From assembly GCA_900618425.1 (NCBI GenBank), contig UZAN01039587.1, forward strand, positions 50,408 to 114,407: DNA of 64,000 nt, written 5' to 3'. Shown here piece after piece: positions 24,661-37,552 of this stretch (positions within the stretch are counted from its first letter, which is position 1; every line of letters begins with the position of its first letter). Both the position numbers and the translations under genes were made by a program. Under the pieces are notes generated by a model. The model made no database searches. It worked only from the letters and a program-made list of their open reading frames with translations, and was not told the origin of the DNA. The stretch comes from Echinostoma caproni (lineage: Eukaryota > Platyhelminthes > Trematoda > Plagiorchiida > Echinostomatidae).

Positions 24661-27600
24661 ATTACCTTGTATCTTTTATTTTATCACACAGTCACCGGTG
24701 CGCTAAGTTATTTACTACTGACCGCTTTTCTGGCTTCCGGTTCACACGATTCCCGTTTTGTCCAATCAACTATTCAATCCACAATCACCAATTTCTCTTA
24801 GAAACCAATCAATAGTGCCGACTCACGGGCCCACCCAGAAATGGAAATTAGGCGTTTGTTTCTAATACCTTTCTGATGCAGTTTGAGTGCATTGCTCCTC
24901 GAGTAGGTCGTTGATTGTATGAAGTGGTGGTTATGGGGGTAGGTTAAGTTTGAATGATGGTTAATTGTAGCCCATAAATCCGTTACTTTTTGACTGCCGC
25001 ACTTGAACTCACTCATTTGAAGCCCTCACGCGTACAATGATGATGCATATTTTCTGGAACTAATTATGATCAGTGTTGTTTATCTACTTGGAAGCAACAT
25101 GATAATTCCGAGCTTTCAAAAGTAGCGCCATCCAGATAGAGGTGATAGTTTTTATATCTGTAACGCCGCGATTTGAAGGCTCTGTTTTCAGTCAGAATAG
25201 AGCTAAGCCTAAAGTTTGTCGGTCAACATGTAATGAACTGGAGACAAAAGTTTAACTGACAGTGAAACTCGATTTTTATGACGTGTTTGCAGTGATGTAA
25301 GAAATTTTGTTGTTGGGGTTGGAAAATCAGTCGCCGCGTGGTTTGTTAACTACCTACGTGAAGGTGCTCGAGAGACAATATATTCATAAGCGATATGATT
25401 ATTTTTGGATCAGACTTGGAGAGAAGGCGATCAGGATCGTCATGATGATGAAGTAAATGACAATTACGGGCTCCATCGAGATGTGCTCGATATCTGTGAC
25501 TCAAGCGACTCACTGAACATTGTTGAGCAATCTCTTACGCAATGGCTGTAGAGAAATGAGTTATGTCCCTGGTACTGGCTTACTCTGAACTTGAAGGCGG
25601 CATACCAAAATCTGCCAACAACATCCGACTTGAGGAAGCAGTGATTGAGTGGTATAAACCATCGACCAATCTCCCGATTACGAGTGTTCGAACTCCAATA
25701 CCTTTGTCTTACTTTCCTACTCATTGAATAGTAGTTTACCATAAGAACCGGGCTCTGATTTCCAATCATGCACACGTGGCACACGCTATTGTAGTTATTT
25801 TTATGGAATATGTTCGAGTACAAACAATTTTCAGGAAGAGCCAATCAAGGCCAGGCAACTAAAAAAGAGAAGGGTGATGAAAGTGTTATTTAGACCTGCA
25901 ACCATCGGATGACACGTTGATCAGCTAGAAGGTTGAGAATAAATGCTGATTATTATCCTTTCGACTAGTTGAAATCGGTTGCAACATCGTACACAAACCG
26001 CGTTCTATCGTTTTCTTCCGTGTACATAACTTCAGTTATCCACGTCTCATTCTCGCTTTTAATTCCTTGCTGACTGGAGTAAAGTGACAGATGTTCCATC
26101 AATCTAATAAACTTTATCAATCTCTGGCTAGTAGTTTATCCCCGTCATGACATCATTTCTTCCGTAGAAATGTCATTTCTTTTAACATACTGACGCTTCT
26201 AGTTTGCATAACCTTTGGACAGACCATTTCCGAGCGATATGGACTATTATCTATCACATCATGCACGGGATTCGTGTGGCTCTCTGTCTATTGTCATGGT
26301 TGATCCCTGTCACTTGGATACACACATGTGCCTATGGATTAATTAGGTCGACAAGATGAAGCGCTCAGTGTGTCTGCGTGTGTGTGTATGCGTGTGCCGA
26401 AAACCTGGCCGTCACTCACGCTCTCATTCATCGCGTATCCGCTGTCACATCAGATAAATTTTCCTCTCCTGTTTCTGGTCTGTTAAGTTGATCAGTTTAC
26501 CATCCAGACACACGCATGAGAAATCGCCACTTTTGCAGATGGATTATTCTGAAAGGCCAGCGTACAAACAATTATTCAACTATTCTCGCCGCATGCACAA
26601 TTGTGACACTTGGTCAAGCGAACCAGGTGAACTGAGTGATGGTCCCAACAGGGATAAGGATGCATGCGTTCCAGAAAAATGAGCCTTTTTTGTGTTTTCT
26701 ATCTCTTGCATATGACAATCGCCATGGAGTTGACTTTGTGTTATTATTACAGTAAATACAATGTTTACTTTTCCTAAACAGCTCTTTCTTCCTCCATCTG
26801 TCTTGCTGTCGAAAGACTACGCATCTCTGGGGATGAGCATTTCTATTCCACCACCGGCGAAAGAAACGACCAACTGATCAACGTGAAGTTACAAACTTTG
26901 CGTGAGAACGTATTTGCTTGAGTCATTCACAGTTTCTAGACTTGAGTTTTCATTATATTATTTGAATGTCAACATGGGGATTTTAATTTAGTTCCAACCA
27001 TGATTAAAAAACATCCAACCTGAGGTAAACCTGGTCGACAAATTGCTCTTCGGTGATCAATTTATCTGAAGCATTAGAAAAATTAGTTTAATAACTAATG
27101 CATAATGTAGATGTCACAATGCCCAGTCTCAGATTGCAAGTGTCATACGAACGGCAATTTCGCCTCAGCTTGGAGTGGACAAAAACGACTGAAATAAAAC
27201 AGATACGTGAACAAATGTATTAGCATAACACAGCAAGGTTGTTTGAGGGAGAAAAATGAAATTCAATCTTAACTTTTGACGCAGTGTCCGTTTGAATTTC
27301 GCCGGACTGCTTTCAGTTTGTTATTTGTTCATTTCCCCCACCCACCCATCGTCACACACACACACACAGACCAATAAATGTGTGCGTCTGTGTGATTGCC
27401 GAGATGACAGCTGGATTGCACAGGGATATGGAAATCAAGCTCCAGGGGGCGGAGCGTACGGAGAGCTTGTTTGTGACCGTAATCAACGCTATTCGTGTTT
27501 GGCAAACCCACTCACTGTTCACTCTGGTGCACACAGCATCACGTTCTGTTTGACCTGAGACGATGCCCGTGTTTGGTCCATCATTTGTACAAACGCGATT

Positions 27601-28516
27601 CGCATAGAACAAGGGATTATCCTGTCCCGTTTGATCATTCTTAAACTAATCATTTCAAGAACTGACTAGTATCGATCAAACAAACCGGGTGAGATAATGA
27701 GTTTCTCCTCGATGAACTGAAAAGGGTCAAAATCGACCACGGTGATCGTACCACGTCACCCAGCAAACTATTCAAATTATGTATAAAGTCTTTTCAAACT
27801 CTGAATTCACACATTCCCGTTGAAAGAATTTTGTTTTGGTTCACAATGTGTTTTGAATGGTTTTTAAAGAGATGTTCCTTTCGTTCTATTTTGTGAGTAG
27901 TGGGATTGATAAATTTTTCCCGCTCTTTCACTCTCTTTCACTCTCTCACTATTTTGGCACCAAGTAAACTGCCTCCGATTTTGGCCCGTTAGTCGAATAA
28001 AGTGAGTGACTGTTCAGCGCTGTGCCAATGGAGCTCAAAAGGCCACTGACCTGTAAAACCCTGGTTATTATCCGAACACAAATGCAAGATGGGAACGATT
28101 TATTGTCTTTTAGATTGTCTACTTGACTGGCAGAGAAGTGTGACATAAAAACAAAAAAACTGTGGGCAAATTATCAACGATACAAAATACAATCGGGAGA
28201 CTCAGTCAGTGAAAATTGCTAGACTGTGGACAGCGCTGGCTGTTGTCTCTAAAAGACAAATCTTTGTATATCCAGGGCCAGTTGAGAGTGCCAACGCTGA
28301 AGTATTGACCTGTGGGTTTTCAAAGGTTGAACCCTAACATCAGCACTGAATGAAAGTGAGCATTTATCATATACGAAAGCAGTAAATTCAATGTACATCT
28401 CAGCAAACTACTGGTTTGAACCACATTATACTTCCTTACACGTGAATATGAGATTGACCGTACATTAACGTGGGATTTTCATTCCCTTTCCTGGGACCTG
28501 ATAATATATATCTCTC
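24661..28516. other. non-coding stretch, no gene recognised
   Basis: A 126-codon minus-strand open frame (25464-25844) matches no family I can name. Simple repeats include an AC run near 27354-27369 and TCTTTCAC units near 27925-27950. Nothing else is supportable. Confidence 0.5.
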
Positions 28517-28810
28517 CGAAGCGTGTATGTGTTATGAGCTACTACTCATAGTTCTGAGTAGTACGCAAAAGGATACCGAAGGTGTTTCATTCAAGGGTCA
28601 AAAATGAACAAGGCCTATTAGAGTAGATTACTATGTTCGAAATGATAACTACGGCCTGTTCCCTTCTCCATCTTGTATGTGGCCGCGATTTTGATGGTAT
28701 GTATGTTCAAAATGGGATATATCGTTATATGTACGGCAAATTATCAATACTCTAACTCTGGTTCGTAATAAACGATTCGCCTCGAGCCAGCACTGGTCTT
28801 TTGGAATTGT
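28517..28810 (+). repeat. left arm of a long inverted repeat (foldback element)
   Basis: Reading inward, this arm is complementary to 28851-29103. Shared blocks include CGAAATGATAACTAC, TTTTGATGGTATGT, GTACGGCAAATTATC and GTCTTTTGGAATTGT. It contains about 37 bp (about 28760-28795) missing from the other arm at the position of the single N. Confidence 0.85.
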
Positions 28811-28850
28811 AACAACTGAAGTGATTATCCTGCGGACGTCACTAGTGTTC

Positions 28851-29103
28851 ACAATTCCAAAAGACNAGAGTTAGGGTATGGATAATTTGCCGTACATGTG
28901 ACAATATATCTCATTTTGAACATACCATCAAAATTCTCGGCCGAACATAAGATACTGACTGGAACAGACTGTAGTTATCATTTCGAACACAATTCACTCT
29001 AATTGGTCTTGTTGATTTTTGATCGTTGAAAGAACCCATCAATCGCATCCATTTGCGCACTACTCACAGAGATGAGTAAAACTTGACAACAGTGTGTGCT
29101 TAA
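28851..29103 (-). repeat. right arm of the long inverted repeat (foldback element)
   Basis: The reverse complement of the left arm with scattered mismatches, separated from it by a loop of only about 40 bp. The pair forms a potential hairpin of nearly 300 bp per side. No transposase ORF lies inside, so a non-autonomous foldback/MITE-like element or a recent inverted duplication is likely. A single N at 28866 lies in this arm. Confidence 0.85.
28866..28866. other. single-N assembly join
   Basis: Lies in the right arm of the foldback at the point where about 37 bp of the left arm have no counterpart. Confidence 0.6.
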
Positions 29104-29244
29104 CATACAAGTCTTCAAACATGCTAAAACCATTTTTTTAGAGTATCAAGCTTGGATTAGCCTGTTCGATCATTCAAACGCATCGAGCACTCTTGATGGT
29201 CTTGTCTGTGGGCCTTACTCCTTGGGAAATCGTTAATCCCCCAC

Positions 29245-29440
29245 CTTTTGTACGCATTTAAATGCGAAATAAATGTTTGCGATAAACGACAAAGAGCAAT
29301 AAACAGCTGTTTCGTCCTGTTTAGGACTGGTCATCAGTGCGTTCGTTTTCTACCCATGTCAGGACTCGAACCGCGATTCTTCTGGCTGCGACTTCAAACC
29401 TTAAGCTACACGGTCGACGATTATCACCTTGTGCGATCAA
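29245..29440 (-). mobile_element. hammerhead SINE, subfamily B, copy 3
   Basis: On the minus strand a tRNA-like head has A box TAGCTTAAGG (about 29402) and a perfect B box GGTTCGAGTCC (about 29363). It is followed by a hammerhead segment and a tail matching the 10-kb copy (CTCTTTGT, TTTATCGCAAAC, CGCATTTA). A direct repeat containing AGTATCAAGCTTGGATT flanks it on both sides and may be a target-site duplication. Confidence 0.75.
29294..29340 (-). ncRNA. decayed hammerhead ribozyme (SINE B, 29.3 kb)
   Basis: On the minus strand: GCACTG, core ATGACCA (consensus CUGANGA, with C3 and G8 changed), stem II GTCC-TAAACA-GGAC, GAAA, intact CAGCTG stem III, then TT in place of UC. The stem I return strand TATTGC no longer pairs fully. 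It is predicted to be inactive. Confidence 0.65.
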
Positions 29441-31315
29441 TCAGTTTTTAAAGTATCAAGCTTGGATTGACTCATTCGATTGTTCAGGAGTACCATGTTT
29501 CTGTGTTTTTGAAACTGTCTTTATGACTGAAATAGAACCCATATGTAATGGTGTTTGAATACAATTTGGAAGACATTTAAGAAAATTCATTATTTTCTCT
29601 TCTACTTTGTCCATTTCCTTTCATTTCTGAAGAAATTACGTACTCGATTGTTTAAACCTTACTACATTAAGTCTTATGTTCGTGTTCGTTTATAAAAAAC
29701 ATGTCACCGGGAATTTCTGATTCAGCTGAATTTTTTTTGAGTCACATGTGGGAAGTGTGATACGGATTTCGATTAACCGTACGTCAAACAATAACTTCAC
29801 AAAAAATTCCCAGTTCATCCGTCCAACCCAGCACACAGGAATAGCTAGACTCTAGTTTTGCTCGTGTTCCAACTCATTCGTACTGCATGTTTACGGATTC
29901 GTCAAACTGCGTTAAAAAACCTGACATGGAAGGTGAACGGGAGTTTGTTTGTTAACTGCCAAATAACTCCGGGGTTGACCGGAATTCTGAACTCTGCGAA
30001 ATGAGGTGATTTACAACCCATTCTTTTTGAATTTTGGTAGCCGAAAATCAGTTGATTCCCAATGCTCCAGTTGAAACAATTATGTATGTAGTTGATTCCA
30101 GTGTTAAATTGCGGCGAAGTTACTTAAGGAAAAAAATTAACGCCCATGTTAAACCGATGGCGAAACAATCAAGACCATCCATTTGACTTGAAGCCGTGCG
30201 TGGATGGTTGATGCGTACTCCTTTACGCAGCGGGTTCTCCACCAGTAGGGCTACAAAGCCACACACAGAGTGATGATCATTTCATCACCCAACCGAAACT
30301 TATGTTTTATTATGGGACTACACACGGGACAAAAGTCGCTTGGACGTCCTGTTCTTCAAGCAAAACAAAGCAAATTTCAAACCGGATGGGTAAACTCTTT
30401 GTGGAGCATCAAATTTTGTTGAATTTAGGTGCTGACTGGCCCATAGAATAGTTGCTTTAATCCATACGGTGATAATATGCCCATAGGTGGATCTGGTGTG
30501 TTTAGGAAATTAATGTTAGAAGGACTCGTTTCTACAATGGTGTGTATATGATATGCAATGTGAAAAAATGACGATGATTTTCTGGTGTGAGGTGGGGGTG
30601 GTTGTGTTCGGCTCTGGCAACATGCAACATGACCTCAAACGGGTTTATGAGGAAGTGATGCTGATCATATTTTCCGGGATATTTCTCAAACCAAACCACT
30701 CAAAGAACTTGGATACTAACGAGCGTTGCATAATAAGGAGGATTAAGAATTTTATCCTAAAAATAAAGATGTATCGAGAAATGCGTGTTTCATTGGGGGT
30801 AATATAAGACTTTCAAAACAAACTGAACGTTTTTGCCTTGATAGAAAAGGTATGTAAATTGTAATTGGGAAACTGATTTTCACAGGCAAACAGTTTTTGA
30901 TTTTATTCTGTGGTTAAAAAGCAAACATATATCTCCAAACATATCTAATCATTTCAATGATGCACTCAATTCCCACCATTATTTTCGGTCCAAAGGTTCG
31001 CACCAAGGTCAATCGGTAGGTGAAAAGTACACAAATTCTCTGTCACCTAAAAAGCTAATGAAAGACCTCATCAGTGCATCATCAGTTCAGCGTGTTTTGA
31101 TTGGTCGTTTTGAAGAAATGTGTTTTTGACCAATCGAATTTATTTGCCCCAGGTACATTGTCGACCCGTTTGATTGGAATACAGTTGACCTTTATATTTG
31201 GTCTATGTGATTAGGGAAATTGCCGGGCAATCTGCCTGCCATCGTACACGCACACGTACGGAATTGTTCCACATGTAAGATGTGCCATTATTTTTCCTGA
31301 TTTGAATGGGACATC
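29441..31315. other. upstream region of the receptor gene
   Basis: No other gene was recognised. The receptor promoter and any 5' UTR exons would lie in or beyond this stretch; a weak TATA-like TTTATATTT lies about 125 bp before the start codon (near 31190). 30150-30310 has faint similarity to SINE subfamily A (GGGTTCTCC, GTGATGA, CCCAACC, GAAAC) but is too diverged to call. Confidence 0.4.
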
Positions 31316-32536
31316 ATGACCGAGCCGAGTGCGTTGGATAATGTGACCAACAATCTGTTTAATCGTTGTCGCCTATTCATTGAACAGGCCCAAGCTGGCA
31401 TATTGACCGATCCAGATGCGATCTCATTGTGCTTGCCTTCACAGTACAAAATCTGGGAGGCTATTCTCATCGGATTGGTTCTCACCATGTTAACAGTTGC
31501 AACAGCTGGCGGTAATCTGCTGATCGGATTAGCAATCCTGCTCGTAAGACGATTACGCAATCCGGCGAATTTGTTACTGTTAAATTTGGCGCTATCCGAT
31601 TTCATGATCAGCTTATTGGTACTGCCGTTTGCCGTTATTTATCAGCTGACTGGATATTGGCCATTTGATCAGAACGTGTGCGATGTATATATTGTTTGCG
31701 ATGTGCTCCTTTGTACCGCTTCCATCCTGAGTTTGTGTGCAATTTCAGTGGATCGATATTTGGCGATCACGCGACCACTGACCTATGCATCAAAACGTAC
31801 GACAAGTCGAATGATATTCATGATAGGTACATGTTGGCTTTTGGCCGGATTAATCAGCGTTCCCCCAGTGTTTATTTTTGAAAAACCCAAACTACTGTTC
31901 CACTGTGGATACAGTGAAGATTTGACTTATCAGATCTATGCCACATTCAGTGCGTTCTACATTCCTTTGTTTATTATGCTGGTCCTGTACGGTAGAATCT
32001 ATTTCATAGTACGGAAATTGGCTGTCACAAACAGTCGTGCATCATCTCAATTGTGTGAAAAGTTGAATTTGAGCGACATTCCCGTCGAACGATCAAATGG
32101 TTTAGGAGGTCGCGGTGAACGATTACCATCAGCTGAAATGGGTGGTGAGCATTTGGCATTAAAAACACCGTCTCAGAGCCCTTTGTGTGGTCGAACTTCA
32201 GCCAGGCTGGAAAGTATATGCGGTGAGGGAGGCGCATGTGGTACACGTTCACAAATCCACGAAAATCCACGAACGATTTCCAATGACTTAGGACCAGCGA
32301 TGCGATCGAACTCAAACAGATTAATACCACCGTTTGGTCTAACCAGTCTGCAAATGCAGTCATCTACGTTCTCGCGACTATTATCCAAGGGGTCAAGAAG
32401 AGAATCGTTATCGTCCGAACCGATTCCACGAAAACGTGGCTTCGCGAACAGTTCGGAGAACGCAAAAGCTGTCATCACTTTGGGTGTGATTATGGGAAGT
32501 TTCACTTTGTGTTGGCTACCCTTCTTCCTATGTCAG
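31316..32536 (+). CDS. biogenic-amine (5-HT7/5-HT1-like) GPCR, exon 1 (TM1-TM6)
   Basis: Residues 1-407 of a plasma-membrane rhodopsin-family receptor, probably for serotonin. Visible signatures: N-glycosylation site NVT (9-11); TM1 GN67; TM2 LALSD95; C122 and C197 for the conserved disulfide; amine-binding D129 (3.32) in CDVLLCTASILSLC; DRY 146-148; ITRPLTY after it, as in 5-HT7; TM5 with T210 (5.43) and P217; a ~150-residue Ser-rich third loop (about 234-383) with a PKA-type RRES; and TM6 CWLPFF (399-404). Position 5.42 is Ala209, where mammalian 5-HT1A/5-HT7 have Ser. The start is chosen because a TGA sits in frame 18 bp upstream. The exon ends after Gln407 at CAG|GTAGGT (phase 0). Ligand class is well supported; serotonin rather than octopamine or tyramine is inference from similarity. 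Confidence 0.93.
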
Positions 32537-33715
32537 GTAGGTCATAGCTGAACGAAAGAGTTTTGCTTATTCATCTCACAACTCCATATCGTTTCAGTTG
32601 CGTTTGATTTGTTCTCTAAATCAAAGTGCTTCTAGTTAATAACTGGTTCCCTGGATCTCATCGCTGTTAGCGTGATCGTAATTTAATCTCATCGTTTTGC
32701 ATTCGCTTACTTCCCCATCATTCATGGTGACGCTGATTCAATAATTAATATATGAACATAATGGTAAAATAACTGGGGAGCCGTAGATCGACTCTGAGGG
32801 ACAGCGTTGAAAATAACCGGTTTCTTTAGCTTTTAGAGCACGATTTGTGGGTACTGATCTAGAGCACAGTGATTTACTGACAGTATAGAATTGTTATCCT
32901 TCGTGACTGGTATTCATAAAATTATTTGTCTACTTAAAAATGATGTGGCTTTTCAAATATATGGCGAACAAAATGAGAATGGGATTGTCGGTTGTTACCT
33001 TGCAAATACTAGTAAAAAGCCAACTATTCTTTTCACCGAATCGGATTGTAAAAGGAAGTTCAGGAAAGAAGAGAAAGGAAGAATTTTGCAGCTAATCGGG
33101 AGTGAAGTGGGAACAGAAAATTGGGTCAGTGACACGATGGGGGCAGAAGTTGGACCAACGACTACCAGGTCAAAGTGATGCTGACCTTGTCTGCGTTACC
33201 GTCACCCCACTTATTCGGTATTTCCGAATGCATCAGTCATGGATATTTTCATGTTTTACGGCATCGAATTCGATTGATCCAAATTTTCACAGTGAAATAA
33301 CTATGATAAAGTTTGTCGTGTACAGAGCCTAAGAACGGACTAACTCGGAAAACACGAGACAAATATTTTGACTTTATCGGCCTTGGTCTGTCCTTCAATA
33401 AAATAGAAATCTTTATCCAGGACTTCACAGATAGAAGGTAAGGACACTACTGTCTAACTTATCGGTCATATGTAAGAAATAGCGAGCTTTTATCCCAATG
33501 GATCCATCAACCTCTCATTTATGGGGTGGGTGCATTACGGGGGAAATGCTGAGTTTCTAATGTGTAGGGAAATGCACTAAATCCCGTAATAGATTTGGCT
33601 TCAAACCAACCTGATGTTAACGGTGGTATGCACAATGATCTTCTTCCTAAAATTCGTCGAGCTGAGGGATGCACGATTGCTGATGCGTCTGAATAGGGTA
33701 ATACACGTCAAAGTA

Positions 33716-33815
33716 GTCCCACAAAGCACATTTAAACATAACAACAGAGTGGTAAACAAGTTCGTTTTCAAACATTCGTATTAATGCCAACGCATCTCAA
33801 TGGATAATATTACCT
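33716..33815. repeat. dispersed repeat, copy 1 (intron 1)
   Basis: Aligns by eye with 37317-37412; shared blocks are ACAAG(T/C)TCGTTTTCA, ATTCGTA and ATGCCAA, continuing to ATATTAC. The second copy lies just 3' of the antisense Penelope-like ORF, so this may be a stand-alone 3'-UTR remnant of that element. Confidence 0.5.
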
Positions 33816-36800
33816 GGGAATAAAATCGTCTTGGAGAAATAAAATACAATAGAATCAAATCGAAAATTACTGGAAATGATTTCATTATGATTTCGTGGGT
33901 TCTTATCGGGGCAGGTTCATTGTCGGATGTTGACTACAGAAGAAGCGGTGAGCATTCATCTACGCAAATCCCCGTCGGTGTGCCCGAAAACAATTTGAAC
34001 AAATGTTCAAGCCTCCCTGGCACACACACATCCCCAAACACACACCGTATCACAAATAATCTCAAAGGTCGGATGACTGGACAAACAAATATGTAGTCGT
34101 GGTGAATCCGATTCCCGGTCTCATGATGAAACCATTTCTAGCAATCTGTGATGTCATTTTATTTTCCCAAGATAATACATGTGTTAAGATTTTTACACAT
34201 TGACTAAGCTCGACGAATAAGCTATGATAAACGGATTTCAAAATCGCTTCAATGAATTAAATTTCACTCAACTCCTAATTCTCTCAATGGTGATTATGGA
34301 CATCATTGTGAAAATTAGCTTTAAAAATAACTATCTTTTTGAATAATAGAATTTGGCTTCCCGGTCAATCGAAATTTTTTCCATTTTTTCGGTCCATGTA
34401 CACTCCCATTTGTTATCATAAAACGCAGAACATAGACAACTGTGGACTTATTTGCCGAAATTGTTAGATGAAACTCACAATAATACGGTCGGCCGAGCGG
34501 CGGCCAGGAAGGGAGGAGTCATGCCGAGATTGTAGTTTCCGTTCCAACTGTTTTGATTCAGTTGACCCGTGTAAAGTTTCGCTTTTGCTTACTCGTTTGT
34601 AAACTGTCTGGAACTTTTTGTTTTGTTACCTAATCAACTTCAGATTACTAAGTAAGTAGTAAAGCAGTACAGAAAATAATTAAAAAAATTGTTATTGCAG
34701 TTCCAACAATCAAATTAGTTTGTTCCATTTCACATCACGCGCGCAATCAGTTTGAACTATTTTTTTGCACTTGTACTTAACAACCGACGGCTCAGTTGAA
34801 CAATTTTTTAGCGATCACAACATCACGATATGGGGAAAGCGTTTGGGGTGAAGGCGCACAAGGTTTGTCGGTCCCATGTAACTGTTACCAGTTGTCTGTC
34901 ACTGGTAATTTCCAGACATGCAGACACGCAGACAGACAGACAGCGTTTGAAAAATACACTAATTCCATGCTTTGGTTAATACAGCTTGCTTAGTACGCTT
35001 CACGTTGGGAGGTATTGTTTTCGTCGGAGAAACGCGATTCGCATTCCAAGTTATGAAAATAACCGTGTTTTTGCTAATAAAGACACGGTTTATTTGAGAC
35101 TGTCCCCTCACCCAATCCTCACACAGTCCTTGTCATTGTTTATCCGAACCATGGAATGGGATCACACGGGAAAAAAATAGATCTGGAAAATTTAAAACAC
35201 CATTCAATCGGTATTCGTGATGTTCTCTTAACATTAAATTCGCGATACATATATATTCACGGTTCACCTGTATGGTAAACGTGTACATTATATTCGTCAC
35301 ATCAGTCTAATTTCGGGGATAGAGTTGTTAGACTATGATTTTTTTCTAACGGATTCAGTTTTCTGTTACCCCGAATGAGCTAATCGAATTATTTGGAATG
35401 TTTGTGTCTTGTAGTTTGCGTTGACTACCAATACCTATTTGGTGTAGCACATTTACTTATCAGTGAACCTGATTCACTAATTTATCCACACATGCATTTG
35501 GAATGAAAATCGATTCCATCATCACGACCAGATGAGGATTTCGGTCCGTTCATTTGGGAGCGGCGCAGCGGGAGCGGGTGGTTGAGAAATAGCATTTATA
35601 TTAAAACCGGGTCATCAGGATCGATCGCGAGTTTTGAATGGCTCAACAGATATATATTCTTTCACTTCTCATTTTTACCGACCGGGTAATGTCTCCATTT
35701 ACCTTTTCTGATAAACGTGGTAGACATTTTATATATACTTCTATTTATTACAAGATTTGAGCAGTTCGCACTGCTTTAGTTCACACCTGAAGAACTCCAA
35801 CAAGTGTTATGACTGGTATTTCCACATGCCTGCATAAGTTTGGTTAGTAGCTAAAAATGAACAGCACTTCCTAAGTAGTCATAAATTTAACCAATCATGA
35901 GTTGTAGATCAGTTTGGTTGGTGTCCCCGTGTGGAAGTGACTGTCGCAGAGATCCCAGCTTATTCTACCGTTCATGGAAAACCAAATGAACGGCATTCCA
36001 TCAGCTTGTATTCTGAAAAAGCACTCCATTTCTGGTGATTCGTTCACTTAATCAGTTTTGCATAATTTGTTTTGTCCATTGCAAATGTTTTATTGTCTGA
36101 GAAGACTCTGTTATGTCCGGGTATTGATCGAACCAGAGAAGCATGAAGCATACTTCGGAAATACATTTCAGTTTATAATATCATACGAGTATGTATAGCT
36201 ATGGATGAAGAGTGTTTATTCCGAACATCGTCTCCTACTGCAATGTTCTCAGGTCTTATGTATCACCGTTTGAATTTGCTCGACCTTGAGTAACATGATA
36301 CAATCTGTATTATTATTTTGAAAATTACCATTTAGAGTTTGAAAAGAAATTTTGTACAAGACAGCATGGAAGTCCATTCTTTTCAATACATGTTTTCTGT
36401 TCCACGGGGGTATTCGTTTGGGTCGGTAGACGTGAATGCTGCTCGAAACACATGGGGGACGTTGGAAACTAATCCGGTGTGTTGCACGATTTTGAACAAT
36501 ACCTGTACAGGTCAACTAAAGCACAAATAATTACTACGAAATACCGCACGGGGATATTATGGTATATGAATGGTAGGTCTCTTTCCATGATTGAATATGG
36601 TAAAATAATGCAACTCACTGCTACAATCTGTTAAATCTTTTTTTGCTTAATCAAAGATTGCATCAGAAAAACAATGTCGATGGATCAAAGGGTTTTAGTG
36701 AAACACACGCAAGGGAAAATATATTTTCAGGGGTAAACCCCATAGTTTGGAGAATTCTCTGTTCACAAATGGGACCCGTCGATTGTTGAACTCTCGCAGA

Positions 36801-37316
36801 CCAATGAACACAACCCAGTTTGAGAAAACGACGGACAGTTGTGGAGCGAATTTATAACCATGAAACTATAGATCAGACGATCTCCGGTCGGGTTGTACAG
36901 ACTTCAACTCTTGCACGTCGGGTTGGATTGGAAATTGTGCTGGGCTAAGATAATCTGAAAATTCTAATGGACAATGATGATCAAAGGAAATGGAGGGTGA
37001 AAAATTATGTGAAACATATGAACGCAGATTCTGACCTCGGCTTTAGTATGACTGAATAAAATGTAGTTATAACGGGTCATAAAAATGCATTGTTAATTTC
37101 CGTTGTTACAACACATTATCGTGATTCAAGTAGCTCGCCCTGATCCTCAAGTTGAGAATAATATTTTCACCCATTTAAAAATATGATGATCCTTTTACCA
37201 TTCCGTTGAGTATACTGTTGTACAAATAGCGTTTAGTGATAGGGTCGACTGCAGTCATCCATGTTAACCTCTCTATCGTTGTCATGGCGGTCTTATTGAT
37301 TTCCATTTTTTTTTAG

Positions 37317-37412
37317 ACTCACCAAATTTGGTTTTCAAATAGAAGAAGGAGTGAAGAACAAGCTCGTTTTCAGTAATTCGTAGTCATGCCAAATACATCA
37401 CAATAAATATTA
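37317..37412. repeat. dispersed repeat, copy 2 (intron 1)
   Basis: Partner of 33716-33815. Its position is about 140 bp beyond the C-terminus of the minus-strand Penelope-like ORF. Confidence 0.5.
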
Positions 37413-37552
37413 CGCTGTTTATATATAAATCAGTATTTAACCGCAAAAACACAAACAAATGTTTCGGGAAAGGGAAAATAACCTCATCGGTTATCTATAG
37501 AGCTAAGTTCATCTTGGGACCGGAAATGGAATTCTCAGTGATCACATAATTG

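Noticed and set aside
25464..25844. 126-codon minus-strand frame as a gene
   Set aside because: No recognisable motif, signal peptide, splice context or homology to the elements here; chance length is plausible.
32025..32505. Minus-strand frames of 110-112 codons within receptor exon 1
   Set aside because: Shadows of the receptor coding sequence on the opposite strand.
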